Positions 1 to 8,558 are shown, numbered from the stretch's first letter. The stretch: DNA of 53,714 nt from Streptomyces spiralis (GCF_014654675.1 NZ_BNBC01000060.1:1-53714); one strand, 5' to 3'. Program-made: numbers and translations. The notes: a model not told the origin generated them from the sequence alone.

Positions 1-1
1 C

Positions 2-76
2 TGGACCAAGACCGCCGACGAGATCCTCGACAAGGTGGCCGCCTACTGCCGAAGAATCTCTGACTCAGGTCACTAG
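2..76 (+). pseudogene. IS630-family transposase, C-terminal end (cut by window edge)
   Basis: Reading frame open from the window edge to a TAG stop. The visible residues end in AAYCRRISDSGH, which matches the usual C-terminus of IS630-family transposases in Streptomyces (a helix with ADEIL followed by AAYCRRI and an SGH ending). Only about 24 residues are visible, so intactness of the gene cannot be judged. No terminal inverted repeat could be defined because the other end lies outside the window. It is the first of several insertion-sequence traces at the left side of the window. Confidence 0.7.
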
Positions 77-211
77 GTTCTGTCCGGCGGATCCTCGTGC
101 GGCACCATGAGCGACGTGGAGTCGCCGCAGCCGCATGGCCTCATTGCTCCCCTGACATAACCGGAAAAGCCGGCTGACGTTGTCCAGACCGGGGCCACGT
201 GTCTGGCACTG

Positions 212-451
212 ATGCTCGACGGGCTCAACTGGGTCAGCTCCCGGCACTCGCTGGAGCGGCGCGGGGCGGGACGCCATGAGGTGATCACGTTGGAGAAGAG
301 CAAGTGGAACCGGTCGGGACACTTGATCCAGTTCATCGTGGCGAGCCTGACCGTTTTCGATGACGACCTGGCTGCATGGCGTCGGGCCAACCCAGAGCTG
401 ACCCTTCGCCGTCCCGAATCCGTCGAGGCGATCGTCTGCGAATGGCTCTGA
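212..451 (+). CDS. Hypothetical protein, 79 aa
   Basis: Small frame with an ATG start. The central part (LIQFIVASLTVFDDDLAAWRR) has the composition of a folded alpha-helical protein, unlike the opposite strand, which is Arg/Pro-rich. No family was recognised. It lies between an IS630 remnant and a VOC gene on the other strand, and has no clear Shine-Dalgarno sequence, so it may be the surviving part of a longer, disrupted gene. Coding status is uncertain. Confidence 0.35.
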   Translation: MLDGLNWVSSRHSLERRGAGRHEVITLEKSKWNRSGHLIQFIVASLTVFDDDLAAWRRANPELTLRRPESVEAIVCEWL

Positions 452-480
452 CCTTCGCCGTCCCCGCGGCACGGGAAGCG

Positions 481-828
481 TCAGCGGTGACTCAGAACGT
501 TGACCACGCGGCCATTGGGGTCACGAACGAAGAACCGTCGTACTCCCCACTCCTCGTCCTGCAGAGGGTGAACGATCTCCGCGCCGCTGTCCCGCACGAC
601 CGCGTAAACCGCCTCCACGTCGTCGACTTCGACGCTCATATCGGGGGTGACCGGGGCGGTCTTGTCGCTGGTCATAACGCTGACCTGCGCCGTCGGACTG
701 GACGGCGAGGCAAGCGTCATGATCCAGCCGATATTCATGACTTCCTCGAAGCCCAACAGGCCATAGAACTCCCGGCTCTCCTGCGCAGCCTCTGACTGGA
801 TGATGGGCATGACACGGCGAACTGCCAT
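481..828 (-). CDS. VOC (glyoxalase/bleomycin-resistance-like) family protein
   Basis: A 115-aa protein starting MAVRRVMPIIQSEA. The pattern is that of one vicinal-oxygen-chelate module pair: an N-terminal SREFYGLLGFEEVM helix/strand, a middle MSVEVDDVEAVYAVVRDSGAEIV segment, and a C-terminal RRFFVRDPNGRVVNVLSH strand. VOC proteins are small metal-dependent or metal-free enzymes or antibiotic-binding proteins; the substrate cannot be predicted. The frame stays open for 29 codons upstream, but those residues are Arg/Ser-rich and unlike the family, so the internal ATG at 828 is preferred. The gene stands alone, just left of an IS5-type element. Confidence 0.8.
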   Translation of the reverse strand: MAVRRVMPIIQSEAAQESREFYGLLGFEEVMNIGWIMTLASPSSPTAQVSVMTSDKTAPVTPDMSVEVDDVEAVYAVVRDSGAEIVHPLQDEEWGVRRFFVRDPNGRVVNVLSHR

Positions 829-922
829 CGACGACTCCGGATGAGAAGAGACACGGATGCTGGACTCTCCAGGGGTACTACGGCCCGCCCGTCGCCACAC
901 ACACTTTCGCAACACGCCCTAT

Positions 923-1654
923 AGGTGGCGTCTTGTCGATCACGTGTCGAGCCAGATGAGTGTGCTGGCCAGGGTGATGGCGGCGAGGTAGCGGCCGGGC
1001 TGTTTGTCGACGCGCTCGGGAATGGTTGCCCTGATTCCGCGTCTGCGGAGGTAGGCGCGGAAGGACCGGGCCGAGTAGCCCTTGTCGGCCACGACCCGCT
1101 CAGGCCGCACGCGGGGCCGTCCCGGTCCGGGCTGTGTGACACGGATCTTGTCGATGACCGCTTCGGCCTGGGTGCAGTCGTTGCGGGTGCCGGCCGTGAC
1201 CGTGAAGGACAGCGGCCGGCCCCGCCCGTCACAGGCCAGATGGATCTTCCTGGTCAGCCCGCCGCGGGAGCGTCCCAGCCCGCGCTCGGGGAGCCCCCTT
1301 TGGCCGCGGTGTGCTGATGAGCCCTGACGATCGTGGAGTCCAGCGCGACCAGCCAGCCCACCTCAGCCCGTCCCAGAGCGGCGGCCGGCAGCTTGTCGAA
1401 GGTGCCGTCGGCCGCCCAGCGCGCGAAGCGTCCCCCGTCTGCCAGGGCCCGAACCGCTCTGGCAGGTCTCTCCACGGCACCCCGGTGCGGAACTTGAACA
1501 CGATGCCCTCAAGGACCTGGCGGTGATCCCGCCATCTGCCCCGGGCCCGACCCACTGACGGCAGCAACGGCTCGATCACCGCCCAGGCGGCCTCAGTTAT
1601 CTTCCCATCCCTCACACCCAACCCAACGATGGGATGATCGGAAAGACACCCCCT
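923..1654 (-). mobile_element. IS5-type insertion sequence (about 0.73 kb), probably inactive
   Basis: The element carries a leftward transposase gene (940-1615) broken in two places. Imperfect terminal inverted repeats are visible: GGTGGCGTCTTGTCGATCAC read rightward from 924, and GGGGGTGTCTTTCCGATCAT read leftward from 1653, matching at about 15 of 20 positions. The right-hand end lies directly against the broken end of an amidohydrolase fragment, so the element appears to have landed inside, or recombined next to, that gene. No clear target duplication was found. Confidence 0.65.
940..1615 (-). pseudogene. IS5-family transposase, two frameshifts
   Basis: Reading leftward from a GTG at 1615, the protein runs RDGKITEAAWAVIEPLLPS to WRDLPERFGPWQT in one frame. 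It continues as RFARWAADGTFDKLPAAAL to DSTIVRAHQHTAAKGGSPSAG in a second frame, and ends as LTRKIHLACDGRGRPLSF through VVADKGYSARSF and LRRRGIRATIPERVDKQ to LIWLDT in a third. The breaks lie near 1436-1442 (a few bases lost) and near 1278 (about one base missing from a G-rich run). DDE landmarks such as DSTIVRAHQH and ADKGY survive. IS5 relatives sometimes use one programmed shift, but two breaks in different registers favour a pseudogene. Confidence 0.75.
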
Positions 1655-1847
1655 GGCACTGCAACCTGCCCGCACGTCTCGATCCGCTGCACGGTGGGCC
1701 ATCCCGCACGGACGCGGCCGTCGTGATCGACTTGATGACCGGGCCGCGTACGACGATCGCCGTATCCTGGCAGAAGCCGACCTGTTCCTCCTCATCATGG
1801 ACGAGTGCGGTGCAGTCGGTGATGACGAGGCCGGCTGGACGTGGCAT
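1655..1847 (-). pseudogene. Amidohydrolase, N-terminal fragment truncated by the IS5-type element
   Basis: The leftward frame from ATG 1847 reads LVITDCTALVHDEEEQVG, then DTAIVVRGPVIKSITTAA. This resembles the N-terminal beta-strand domain of cytosine-deaminase/chlorohydrolase-type amidohydrolases (a D-C-T-x-L-V-H-D-E start, then AAIVVRDGVIESV). After about residue 45 a frameshift is needed to keep similarity: RIETCGQVAVPG follows in another frame, equivalent to the RG-QVAMPG motif just before the metal-binding strand. Similarity stops exactly where the IS5-type end begins at 1654. The catalytic domain was not found beyond the element, so this is a dead remnant. Confidence 0.6.
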
Positions 1848-1866
1848 GCCCGGGTCGACCGTAGGG

Positions 1867-3705
1867 TTACACGGCGGCGGGCAGCGGCACCTCGCCCTGT
1901 GGAAGCTTCAGCTCGTCCAGGGCGTCCCAGAGTTGTCTGACATGCCGGGGTGCGAGCCGGCCCGTGTCGTCGAGGTGGACGGCGCAGGCTGTGGTGGTGT
2001 CGACAAGTCGTTCCAGGGCGTCCGCGACGGCGTCCGTGCCCGCGGTGTGCCGCGCGAGGGCGGGCAGTTCGGCCGCGGCGAGCGCGATGGCGGTACGGGC
2101 CTCGGCGAGGGTGCGGTAGGCCTCCCGGCGCAGCGCCCACCGCTCGGCGTGGTCGTCGGACTCACCGAGGACGTGCACCAGATAGGCGTGCGCTGCGCTC
2201 CCGGCCGCGGCAAGCCGTGCCCGTACCCCGCCGCCGCGCTCCCTGGGCATGGGCAGATGCCCGACGAGCAGCACGAGCGCGCAGGCCAGCAGGGTCTCGC
2301 CGATCCGGCTGACGGAGGCCTGCGGCTCGCCACCGGCCATGACCAGGGCGAGGACGAGGACGGTGACGACGGCGGTCTGCGCGGCGAAGTGCCGGGTGGC
2401 GACGGGGACGAGCGCCCCGCAGACCGTGACCAGTGCGATCAGCCCGGCGGGCCGGGGCAGCAGCGCTGCGAGCCCGGCGAACACCAGGGCGCCCAGCACG
2501 GTGCCGGCGGCCCGGCACAGTACTCGGGAAGCGAGCGGCCCGAGGTCGGGCTTGACAAGGAAGACAGTGGTGGCGGGCAGCCAGTACCAGTGCTGGTGCT
2601 GGCCGTACCAGCGGGTGTGGTGCAGCGCCTGGGCGATGGCGGCGGCGGCCCCGAAGCAGACGGAGACTCGCAGCCCGTACTCGCGGCCGCCGGTGCCGAG
2701 CGCGGCGCGCAGGGCGCTCCCGATACCCCGCCGGCGCCCGACCAGCCCTCGGTCGGCACCCTCCCCCCGGTCGAAGGCCTCGGCCGCGTGCAGCAGGGCG
2801 TCGTCGAGGGCGCGCAGGGCGGGGGCCGACCGGTGGGGGGCGGGCAGGGGTCCGGGGCTGGTGTTGCCGCGGACGGCGGCGGCAAGCCGCCGGGGCCCTT
2901 CCGCGGTCCGCGCCGAGACCGGCTCCCCCGACCAGAACAGGGCTGTGGCGGCCTCGGCGAGGGGTAGTGCGGCCGCGAACTGCGCGTGCAGCCGACGCTC
3001 GGCGGCGGAGCCGATGTACCGGCGCAGCCGGGGTCCGGCGAGGGCGTCCTGGGCATGGTCGAGGGCGGCGGTGAGCGCGGCCCGTCGGGCGGTGGCCCGT
3101 TCACCGCCCACGGCGTCGAGGAGCGCGGCGATGGCGTCGTACACCTCAGCGACTGCCGCCCGCTCCCCGTCGAAGCGGAAGTCCCCGGCGAGCGAACCGG
3201 GCGTGGGCAGGGCGAGCCGCAGCACGAGCAGCCAGCCGGCCCCGGAGAGGAACGCCAGCGCCCGCTGCCAGCCGCTCTCAGCCGCCGGCATCCCGGCGCC
3301 GATCGCGGCGCCGACGAGCACTTGCGTTCCCGTGGCGGAGGCGACGGCCCCGACCGCGCTGATGCCACCGGCGACCAGCCCCAGCAGGGTGAGCACCAAG
3401 GTCAGCGGTACGGCGGCCAGCCCCTGCCCCGCATACGTGCCCGCGAGCAGCCCGAGCGCCCCGGCGAGCGCGGGCACCCCGAGCCGCTTGACGGAGACCC
3501 GACGGCTGCCGGGCCGGTCGTTGATGCCGGCGAGCATCGCGGCGATGGCGGCGAGGACGCCGCGAGCGGTGTGTCCCGTACCGACGCCGGCGAGCAGCAA
3601 CGGCCCGGCGGCGAGCGCACCTCGGGTCACCGCACTCCAGGGCATGGGACCGCGCTGGACGCGCAGGGCATGGGCGAACCAGAGGGGTGCGGCGAGCCGG
3701 GACAC
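1867..3705 (-). CDS. FUSC-family (fusaric acid resistance-like) membrane protein
   Basis: A 612-aa integral membrane protein with a GTG start preceded by AGGAG. It has two blocks of hydrophobic helices. The first covers roughly residues 30-160 and includes LAAIAAMLAGINDRPGSRR and repeated Gly/Ala/Leu segments. The second covers roughly 340-480 and includes the YWLPATTVFLVKPD stretch typical of FUSC proteins. Between and after them are long soluble helical regions rich in Ala, Arg and Glu. FUSC and aromatic-acid exporter proteins are thought to export aromatic or weak acids, but no substrate can be assigned here. It is a single gene with no co-directional partner; the nearest upstream DNA holds only gene fragments. 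Confidence 0.8.
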   Translation of the reverse strand: MSRLAAPLWFAHALRVQRGPMPWSAVTRGALAAGPLLLAGVGTGHTARGVLAAIAAMLAGINDRPGSRRVSVKRLGVPALAGALGLLAGTYAGQGLAAVPLTLVLTLLGLVAGGISAVGAVASATGTQVLVGAAIGAGMPAAESGWQRALAFLSGAGWLLVLRLALPTPGSLAGDFRFDGERAAVAEVYDAIAALLDAVGGERATARRAALTAALDHAQDALAGPRLRRYIGSAAERRLHAQFAAALPLAEAATALFWSGEPVSARTAEGPRRLAAAVRGNTSPGPLPAPHRSAPALRALDDALLHAAEAFDRGEGADRGLVGRRRGIGSALRAALGTGGREYGLRVSVCFGAAAAIAQALHHTRWYGQHQHWYWLPATTVFLVKPDLGPLASRVLCRAAGTVLGALVFAGLAALLPRPAGLIALVTVCGALVPVATRHFAAQTAVVTVLVLALVMAGGEPQASVSRIGETLLACALVLLVGHLPMPRERGGGVRARLAAAGSAAHAYLVHVLGESDDHAERWALRREAYRTLAEARTAIALAAAELPALARHTAGTDAVADALERLVDTTTACAVHLDDTGRLAPRHVRQLWDALDELKLPQGEVPLPAAV

Positions 3706-4441
3706 GGGGCTGCTCCTGTCGTACGCGGGCGGAATGTGATCTGCCTTCGGACGACGGTGGCCGCGTGGGCTGGGCTTCCACGGTAGGGGGGTTCCCGGTG
3801 CGAACGGGGGCGATCACGTTTCAGGTACGTGAAAGCTTCCCGTGGCGACCGGTTTCTTAAGAGCAGCCCAGACCGTCTGACTGCTCCAGTTTCAGCCGGG
3901 GCTGTGAGTCAGCGCGTTGTGCCAACGGTCCCGTTCAATCTGAGGCCGCGGTGTCGTTCGCCTGGTGCGAGGCCGTCCGAATGCCGAGTGCGGCGAGTCC
4001 GCTGAATACGGCTACAACGGCCGCGATGGGTGGGTCGATGGGTGGGTCTCTGATGCCCGTACGTAACTGTGTAGCCCGGACGGAGCCACTGCCGACGGAG
4101 GCACCACTACAGCAACGGAAGCACCAAGATCTTTTTCAACCCAACTACAGGACTGCTCGGTGTCAAGCACCCGAGCAACCAAACCGAACACACCACCGAC
4201 CGGCCTGCAAGACGAGGGTCATCTGACGTGGCACGCCATTCGCCGCACGCAGTAGCAGCCTAGTTGCCGCCCCGCCAGCAGACAGGCGCATCACCTACCT
4301 TCGTCACTCTCCTCTGGAGCCTGGTAACCAATGTCCACGCAGCGGTGCCCAGGGTGCCTCTCCCGAAGAGGCCGCCACTCCCGGAATACAGGCCGATCCA
4401 CCGGGATCACCGTCGCCCGCCACCGGAAGAAGTGACACCTC
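3706..4441. other. Gap without a convincing intact gene; possible short coding scraps
   Basis: Two short scraps look protein-like. On the minus strand, upstream of a stop ending at 3935, a stretch reads IAAVVAVFSGLAALGIRTAS, a possible hydrophobic segment with no start. On the plus strand around 4108-4225 a stretch reads STKIFFNPTTGLLGVKHPS, which vaguely recalls the last strands of some secreted polymorphic-toxin domains. Neither has a start codon with a ribosome-binding site, and the region is less GC-rich than its surroundings. I treat it as debris. Confidence 0.4.
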
Positions 4442-4812
4442 ATGCCGCCCACCCCCGTCGCCAGCATGTACCTCAACGCCATGAGGGTCGCCCGTCTGCG
4501 CCCCGCGTTCTTGATCCTTGGCGGGATGGCCACCGACCTATTCGCTCCCGAGCCATACATGGGTCTGCCCTTGCTGGCCGCTGCGCCCCTTGTGGTGGGC
4601 GTCGTCCTACATACCCGCGCGGGTATCGGCGTCGCTGCCGCGGCCTGTGTGGCCAGTGTTGCCATTCGCGGTGGACCGACGGTGAGCGCCAGGACGACCT
4701 GGTCGTGTTGGCGCTATCGCGTACGCCGACAATCCGACAGGAGGCAGACCTTGCGATCCGAACGCAATCCATCCTCGGCAAGGTGATGAGCGGACAGATC
4801 GGATGGCGCTGA
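4442..4812 (+). pseudogene. PP2C/SpoIIE-type phosphatase remnant with internal deletion
   Basis: The frame from ATG 4442 encodes an N-terminal membrane segment (ARLRPAFLILGGMATDLFA, then YMGLPLLAAAPLVVGVVL and AGIGVAAAACVASVA). This arrangement is typical of the N-terminus of Streptomyces membrane-bound PP2C/SpoIIE-like phosphatases. Near 4663 the sequence jumps, in a different frame, to RWTDGERQDDLVVLALSRT, which resembles the last strand of the PP2C catalytic domain (the DD-V-LALR type ending). The roughly 200-residue catalytic core is absent. The simplest reading is an internal deletion joining the first and last parts of the gene, followed by loss of frame. Confidence 0.45.
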
Positions 4813-4955
4813 GCACGCCGCCCGGCGCATGCCGGTGCGGGTCTGCTGGCCGTTGGGACAGCGAACACACCCCTCCCATGGGCAGCAATGCTCAGATTGG
4901 TCCTCAATAATGCGGAGGGCAAGGACGGGGTCGTAGCGATATGACCACTCTGTGT

Positions 4956-4960
4956 GAGGG
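4956..4960 (+). promoter_or_regulatory. Ribosome-binding site that selects the GTG start of the benzoylformate decarboxylase gene
   Basis: GAGGG directly abuts the ATG at 4961 but lies 9 bases before the in-frame GTG at 4970. The second spacing is the functional one, and it also places the catalytic residues at their family positions. Confidence 0.6.
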
Positions 4961-4969
4961 ATGATTGCT

Positions 4970-6541
4970 GTGGCCAGTGTCAGTGATGCCTTCTACCGGG
5001 TGCTTCGCCGTCACGGGGTGACGGCCGTCTTCGGGAACCCGGGCTCCAACGAGCTGTCGTTCCTGACCGGCCTCCCGGATGACATTCCGTACTACCTCGT
5101 CCTCCAGGAGGGCGCCGCGATCGCGATCGCCGACGGCTACGCGCAGGCCTCGGGCACGATCGGCTTCCTGAACCTGCACGCGGCCTCCGGCACCGGCAAT
5201 TCGATGGGATGCATGACCAACACCGCAGACTGCCACACACCGATGGTCATCATGGCCGGGCAGCAGGCACGCCGGTACGTGCCGGTCGGGGCGATGCTCA
5301 CCAACGTCGACCCGGTAAAGCTCGGCGACCCGTTGGTGAAGTGGTCGGGCGAGCCGCTGCGGCCGCAGGACGGCCCGGCACTGCTGTCCAAGGGGCTCAT
5401 GCTTGCAAACTCAGCACCTCGTGGCGTGGTGTACCTGTCTGTCCCCCTGGACGACTGGACGCAGCCGGCCGAGGACGGCGCCCTCGAACTGCTCGCCGAG
5501 CGGGAGGTCATCGGGGACCCGGTGCTATCGCAGAAGGCGCTGGACTCCCTGGTCGAGGCGCTGAGCGGCGCTTCGGCGCCGGCTCTCGTACTGGGCCCCG
5601 GCGCCGACACCGAGGAAGGGTTCCCCGCCGCCGTCGCGCTGGCCGAGCGCGCCCGGCTGCCCGTTTGGATCGCGCCCAGCCCGCCTCGCTCGCCGTTCCC
5701 GACCCGGCACCGCTGCTACCAGGGGCAACTCCCCTCAGCAGCGGGCGCGGTCGCGGACATCCTGGGGCAGTACGACACGGTGGTCTGCTTCGGAGCGCCC
5801 GTCTTCCGGTACCACGCACCGAGCGACGACGATTTCCTGGGGCCCGGCGTTAGCGTGCACGCGGTCACCGACGACCCCGACGAGGCGGCCCGAGCACCGT
5901 TTGGGCGCATTGCGATCGGCGACCCGTCGGACGCCCTCGTACGGGTGGCCGCGGCGGTGGCCGAGAGCGGCCGTGCCTGGCCGCCGGCCCGCACGTTGCC
6001 CGAAGCCGATACCAGCGGCCCACACTTCACTGCCGAGGCCATCCTCGACGCGATCGACCGCGGCAAGACCGACGACACCGTCATCGCCCTGGAATGGACC
6101 TCCTCCGACGAACTGCGCGACCGCCTCACCATCACCCGGGCCAAGTCGCTGTTCTACTGTGCCGCCGGAGGCCTGGGGTGGGGGCTGGCTGCAGCCATCG
6201 GACTGCGGCTCGGCCGCCCCGATCGCCCCGTAGTTGCGCTGATCGGCGACGGCGCCATGCAGTACACCCCCGCGGCACTTTGGACCGCGGCCCGCCACCA
6301 GGTAGCCGTGACCTACGTCGTCTGCACCAACACCAAGTACCGGGCCTTGGAGGAGTTCTCCGAGCTACTGCACGTCCCCAAGGGTGAGTACCTCGACATC
6401 TCGGGGCTCAACGTGCTGGACATCGCCCGTGGCTACGGCCTGGAGACGCACCGAGCCGAGTCCTTGGACGATCTCACCGACTACATCCGGCAGGGGGCGA
6501 CCGCGAACGGCCCCCGCATGGTGGAGATCCTCCAGCGTTGA
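4970..6541 (+). CDS. mdlC: Benzoylformate decarboxylase (ThDP-dependent)
   Basis: A 523-aa protein of the benzoylformate decarboxylase family, which converts benzoylformate to benzaldehyde and CO2 with thiamine diphosphate and Mg2+ in the cytoplasm (mandelate pathway). From the GTG start, the Pseudomonas putida residues fall in place: Ser26 in FGNPGSNELSF, Glu47 in LVLQEGAAIAIADGYA, His70 in NLHAASGTGN, and His282 (281 in P. putida) in PVFRYHAP. The ThDP-binding GDGAMQYTPAALWTAA motif and its NTKYRALEEF continuation lie near the C-terminus. The gene is alone between two gene remnants. A benzaldehyde-type dehydrogenase occurs 22 kb away. Related 2-oxo acids remain possible substrates. Confidence 0.85.
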   Translation: MASVSDAFYRVLRRHGVTAVFGNPGSNELSFLTGLPDDIPYYLVLQEGAAIAIADGYAQASGTIGFLNLHAASGTGNSMGCMTNTADCHTPMVIMAGQQARRYVPVGAMLTNVDPVKLGDPLVKWSGEPLRPQDGPALLSKGLMLANSAPRGVVYLSVPLDDWTQPAEDGALELLAEREVIGDPVLSQKALDSLVEALSGASAPALVLGPGADTEEGFPAAVALAERARLPVWIAPSPPRSPFPTRHRCYQGQLPSAAGAVADILGQYDTVVCFGAPVFRYHAPSDDDFLGPGVSVHAVTDDPDEAARAPFGRIAIGDPSDALVRVAAAVAESGRAWPPARTLPEADTSGPHFTAEAILDAIDRGKTDDTVIALEWTSSDELRDRLTITRAKSLFYCAAGGLGWGLAAAIGLRLGRPDRPVVALIGDGAMQYTPAALWTAARHQVAVTYVVCTNTKYRALEEFSELLHVPKGEYLDISGLNVLDIARGYGLETHRAESLDDLTDYIRQGATANGPRMVEILQR

Positions 6542-6827
6542 CCCTGATGTGAAGAGGTCGCCGGCTGCCGACACGACCCGCATCCGCTGTCGCCGGGATG
6601 GTGCAGCAGGCGAACCTGGCGCCTTGCGGCGATCCCGACGAGGGCAGTCATCCACAGCGCGTGCAGTCCGGCGGGGCGCGGGTGGCAGAACAACCGAGGG
6701 AAGAGCACCGGATGGCCGGCCGCGCGAACGAGCGACCCGGCGGCATCGGCCACGTCGTGTCAGCCTCCTCAAGAAATGTGACGATGGCGAACGCCCGTGA
6801 CGGTGGTGGGACCCCGTCGAACATGGC

Positions 6828-7254
6828 CGAGTGCCACCCGGCGAGAACCACACTGTCTTCTCCCACGGGTGGCCGCTGACCGCGGACGCCTGGGACCCTC
6901 AGATGATGTGGACGGCCGACTACGGGTTCCGGGTCGTGGCCGACGACCGTCATGGCGGGGGGGCGTTCGGGTCAGCCCTAGGAGGGAAACAACCTCGACA
7001 CCTACGCCGACGATCTGGCTGCCGTCATCGAGGAGCTCGACCTGCGCAGTGTGGTCCTCGTCGGACACACCACCGGAGGCCGGGGTTGCGGTACATGGGC
7101 CGGCACGGGACGGGACGGGTCGCCAAGGCTGTGCTGGTGGGAGCCATTGCTCCGTTGATGTTGAAGACGGCGAAGGGGCGCCCCACGGGCTCGCGATGGT
7201 GCCCAAGTTCGCCGAGCGGTTCAACGCCGACCTGCTGGACTTCGTGCGTAGCTG
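6828..7254 (+). pseudogene. Alpha/beta hydrolase (non-heme chloroperoxidase type), internally deleted and frameshifted
   Basis: Pieces of a haloperoxidase-like alpha/beta hydrolase follow each other in changing frames. First is NHTVFSHGWPLTADAWDPQM with GFRVVADDRHGG. Then come LDTYADDLAAVIEELDLRSV and VVLVGHTTGG; the nucleophile elbow normally reads GHSTGG, so the catalytic Ser is replaced by Thr. Next is YMGRHGTGRVAKAVLVGAI with PLMLKT. The sequence then jumps to the normal C-terminus GAPHGLAMVPKFAERFNADL ending FVRS. The cap and second half of the core are missing. The N-terminus before the FSHGW strand is also short. The gene cannot make an active enzyme. Confidence 0.75.
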
Positions 7255-7268
7255 AGGCGCTCGAAGGT

Positions 7269-7297
7269 AGCCCCGCCGCCGGAAGCAAGGCGGGGCT
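7269..7297. terminator. Intrinsic terminator-like hairpin between convergent units
   Basis: AGCCCCGCC pairs perfectly with GGCGGGGCT (9-bp stem, 11-nt loop) and is followed on the plus strand by TTCTTC runs. It sits just after the hydrolase remnant and just before the end of the leftward SDR gene, so it could serve both directions. Confidence 0.7.
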
Positions 7298-7310
7298 TCT
7301 TCGGCCTTCT

Positions 7311-8153
7311 TCAGCGGTCCTGCGGAAAGTCCGCGCTGCGCGAGGCAGCCTCGAAGGCGCGCAGTTCTGCGGCCATGTCTGTCAACTGCCCCTGAACGGC
7401 CTCGTAGCCGTCAGCGCCGAGGACGATACGGCGGGGCGGGGTGGCGCTGTTCATGGCGTCCAGTACAGCGCGTACTCCGCGGTGGGGGTCTCCGGGCTGC
7501 TGGCCGTCCTGTTCGATCATGGTGGAGCGGACGGACTGAATCAATGGCAGGTAGGCATCGACCGTCTCGTTCACGGCTTCGTCGGCGAACGACGCATAGG
7601 CGTGTGTTCGAAAAGCGCCCGGCTCCACGGCCAGGACCTTGATGCCGAACGGGGCGACTTCGTGGCGCAGCGCGTCGCTGAGACCTTCGATGGCGTACTT
7701 GGCGGCGCTGTAGTAGCCGAATCCAGGCACGCTGCGCAGGCCGGCGACGGAGGACATGTTGATGATCCATCCGTTGCCGCGCTTTCGCATGCCCGGCAGG
7801 ACGGCGCGGAGCGTCTGCGTGACGGAGAAGAAGTTCAGCTCGAAAGATGCCCTGACGTCGCTGTCGGGCGTGCCTTCGACGGAGCCGTACCATCCCCGGC
7901 CGGCGTTGTTGACCAAGACATCGATACCACCGAACCGTTCCTCGGCGGCCCCGACGGCCTCGTGGACCTGCTGCGCGTCAGTGACGTCGAGTGGGTGGAC
8001 GAGCACCCGGTCGCCGTGGCGAGCGGCCCAGTCGTCGAGCAGGTGGGGGCGGCGGGCGGTGAGGACGACGTTGTCCCCCAGTTCCAGGGCAGATTCGGCG
8101 TAGGCCATGCCGAATCCGCCGGGGGTGCCGCCGGTGATGAACCAGGTCCTCAT
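7311..8153 (-). CDS. SDR-family NAD(P)-dependent oxidoreductase
   Basis: A 280-aa classical short-chain dehydrogenase. The cofactor motif is TGGTPGGFG near residue 8, followed by LTARRP (the Arg favours NADPH). DVTD and VNNAGRGWYG are present, the catalytic Ser lies in INMSSVAGL, and the active-site YSAAK lies near residue 155. The closing PGAFRT is typical of the family. The start at 8153 has AGGAG 12 bases upstream. It lies downstream of a SnoaL-like gene in the same direction (48-bp gap), and both face away from an HxlR regulator, so they are probably its targets. The substrate is unknown; regulators of this type often control quinone, aldehyde or oxidative-stress genes. Confidence 0.85.
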   Translation of the reverse strand: MRTWFITGGTPGGFGMAYAESALELGDNVVLTARRPHLLDDWAARHGDRVLVHPLDVTDAQQVHEAVGAAEERFGGIDVLVNNAGRGWYGSVEGTPDSDVRASFELNFFSVTQTLRAVLPGMRKRGNGWIINMSSVAGLRSVPGFGYYSAAKYAIEGLSDALRHEVAPFGIKVLAVEPGAFRTHAYASFADEAVNETVDAYLPLIQSVRSTMIEQDGQQPGDPHRGVRAVLDAMNSATPPRRIVLGADGYEAVQGQLTDMAAELRAFEAASRSADFPQDR

Positions 8154-8201
8154 GATGTTGGTGCTCCTGTCAGGGGTGAGTGGGCAAGGGGGCAGCGGCG
8201 G

Positions 8202-8558
8202 TCAGGGGGCGATGCTGAGATCGTTGATCAGTCCGTGGGCCAGGGTGAAGCGGAATCGCAGGTCGACCTTCCCGCCGGGGAAGTTCCCTTCCAGCCGCTG
8301 GTGGACGGTGTACCGGTCGGCTGCGTCACGTTCGACACCAGTGAGCGTGGTCGTGTACGAGTACTCGGTGTCGGTCTGTCCGAGCCATCGCGTGATGGCC
8401 TCACGTCCCTCGTAGGTCTGCCCATCGTCCGTAACCGTGGCGTGCGGCGCGAAGGCCGTCGCGGCAGCGGAGGCATCCTTGGCTGCACGGCCCGCCAGGT
8501 AGCGGGTGATCGCCTCGGGCAGGTCGGCGGGGTCGATCGATGTCGGGTTCTGAGTCAT
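8202..8558 (-). CDS. SnoaL-like / NTF2-fold protein
   Basis: A 118-aa protein with the cone-shaped NTF2/SnoaL fold signature: an N-terminal helix (LPEAITRYLAGRAAKDA), FAPHATVTDDGQTYEGREAI, then strands TVHQRLEGNFPGGKVDLRFR and the closing LINDLSIAP. Proteins of this fold are small isomerases, cyclases or ligand binders. The ATG at 8558 is chosen over the one 24 bases upstream because GGAAGAG lies a few bases in front of it. It is the first gene of the SDR pair divergent from the HxlR regulator. Confidence 0.75.
   Translation of the reverse strand: MTQNPTSIDPADLPEAITRYLAGRAAKDASAAATAFAPHATVTDDGQTYEGREAITRWLGQTDTEYSYTTTLTGVERDAADRYTVHQRLEGNFPGGKVDLRFRFTLAHGLINDLSIAP

Noticed and set aside
1723..3786. 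Long rightward open frames opposite the FUSC gene
   Set aside because: They are Gly/Arg/Pro/Glu-rich mirror frames of a high-GC gene; the leftward frame has clear membrane helices and a ribosome-binding site.
6598..6879. Small rightward gene between the benzoylformate decarboxylase and the hydrolase remnant
   Set aside because: Composition is that of a shadow frame, and a leftward frame over the same bases is no more convincing.
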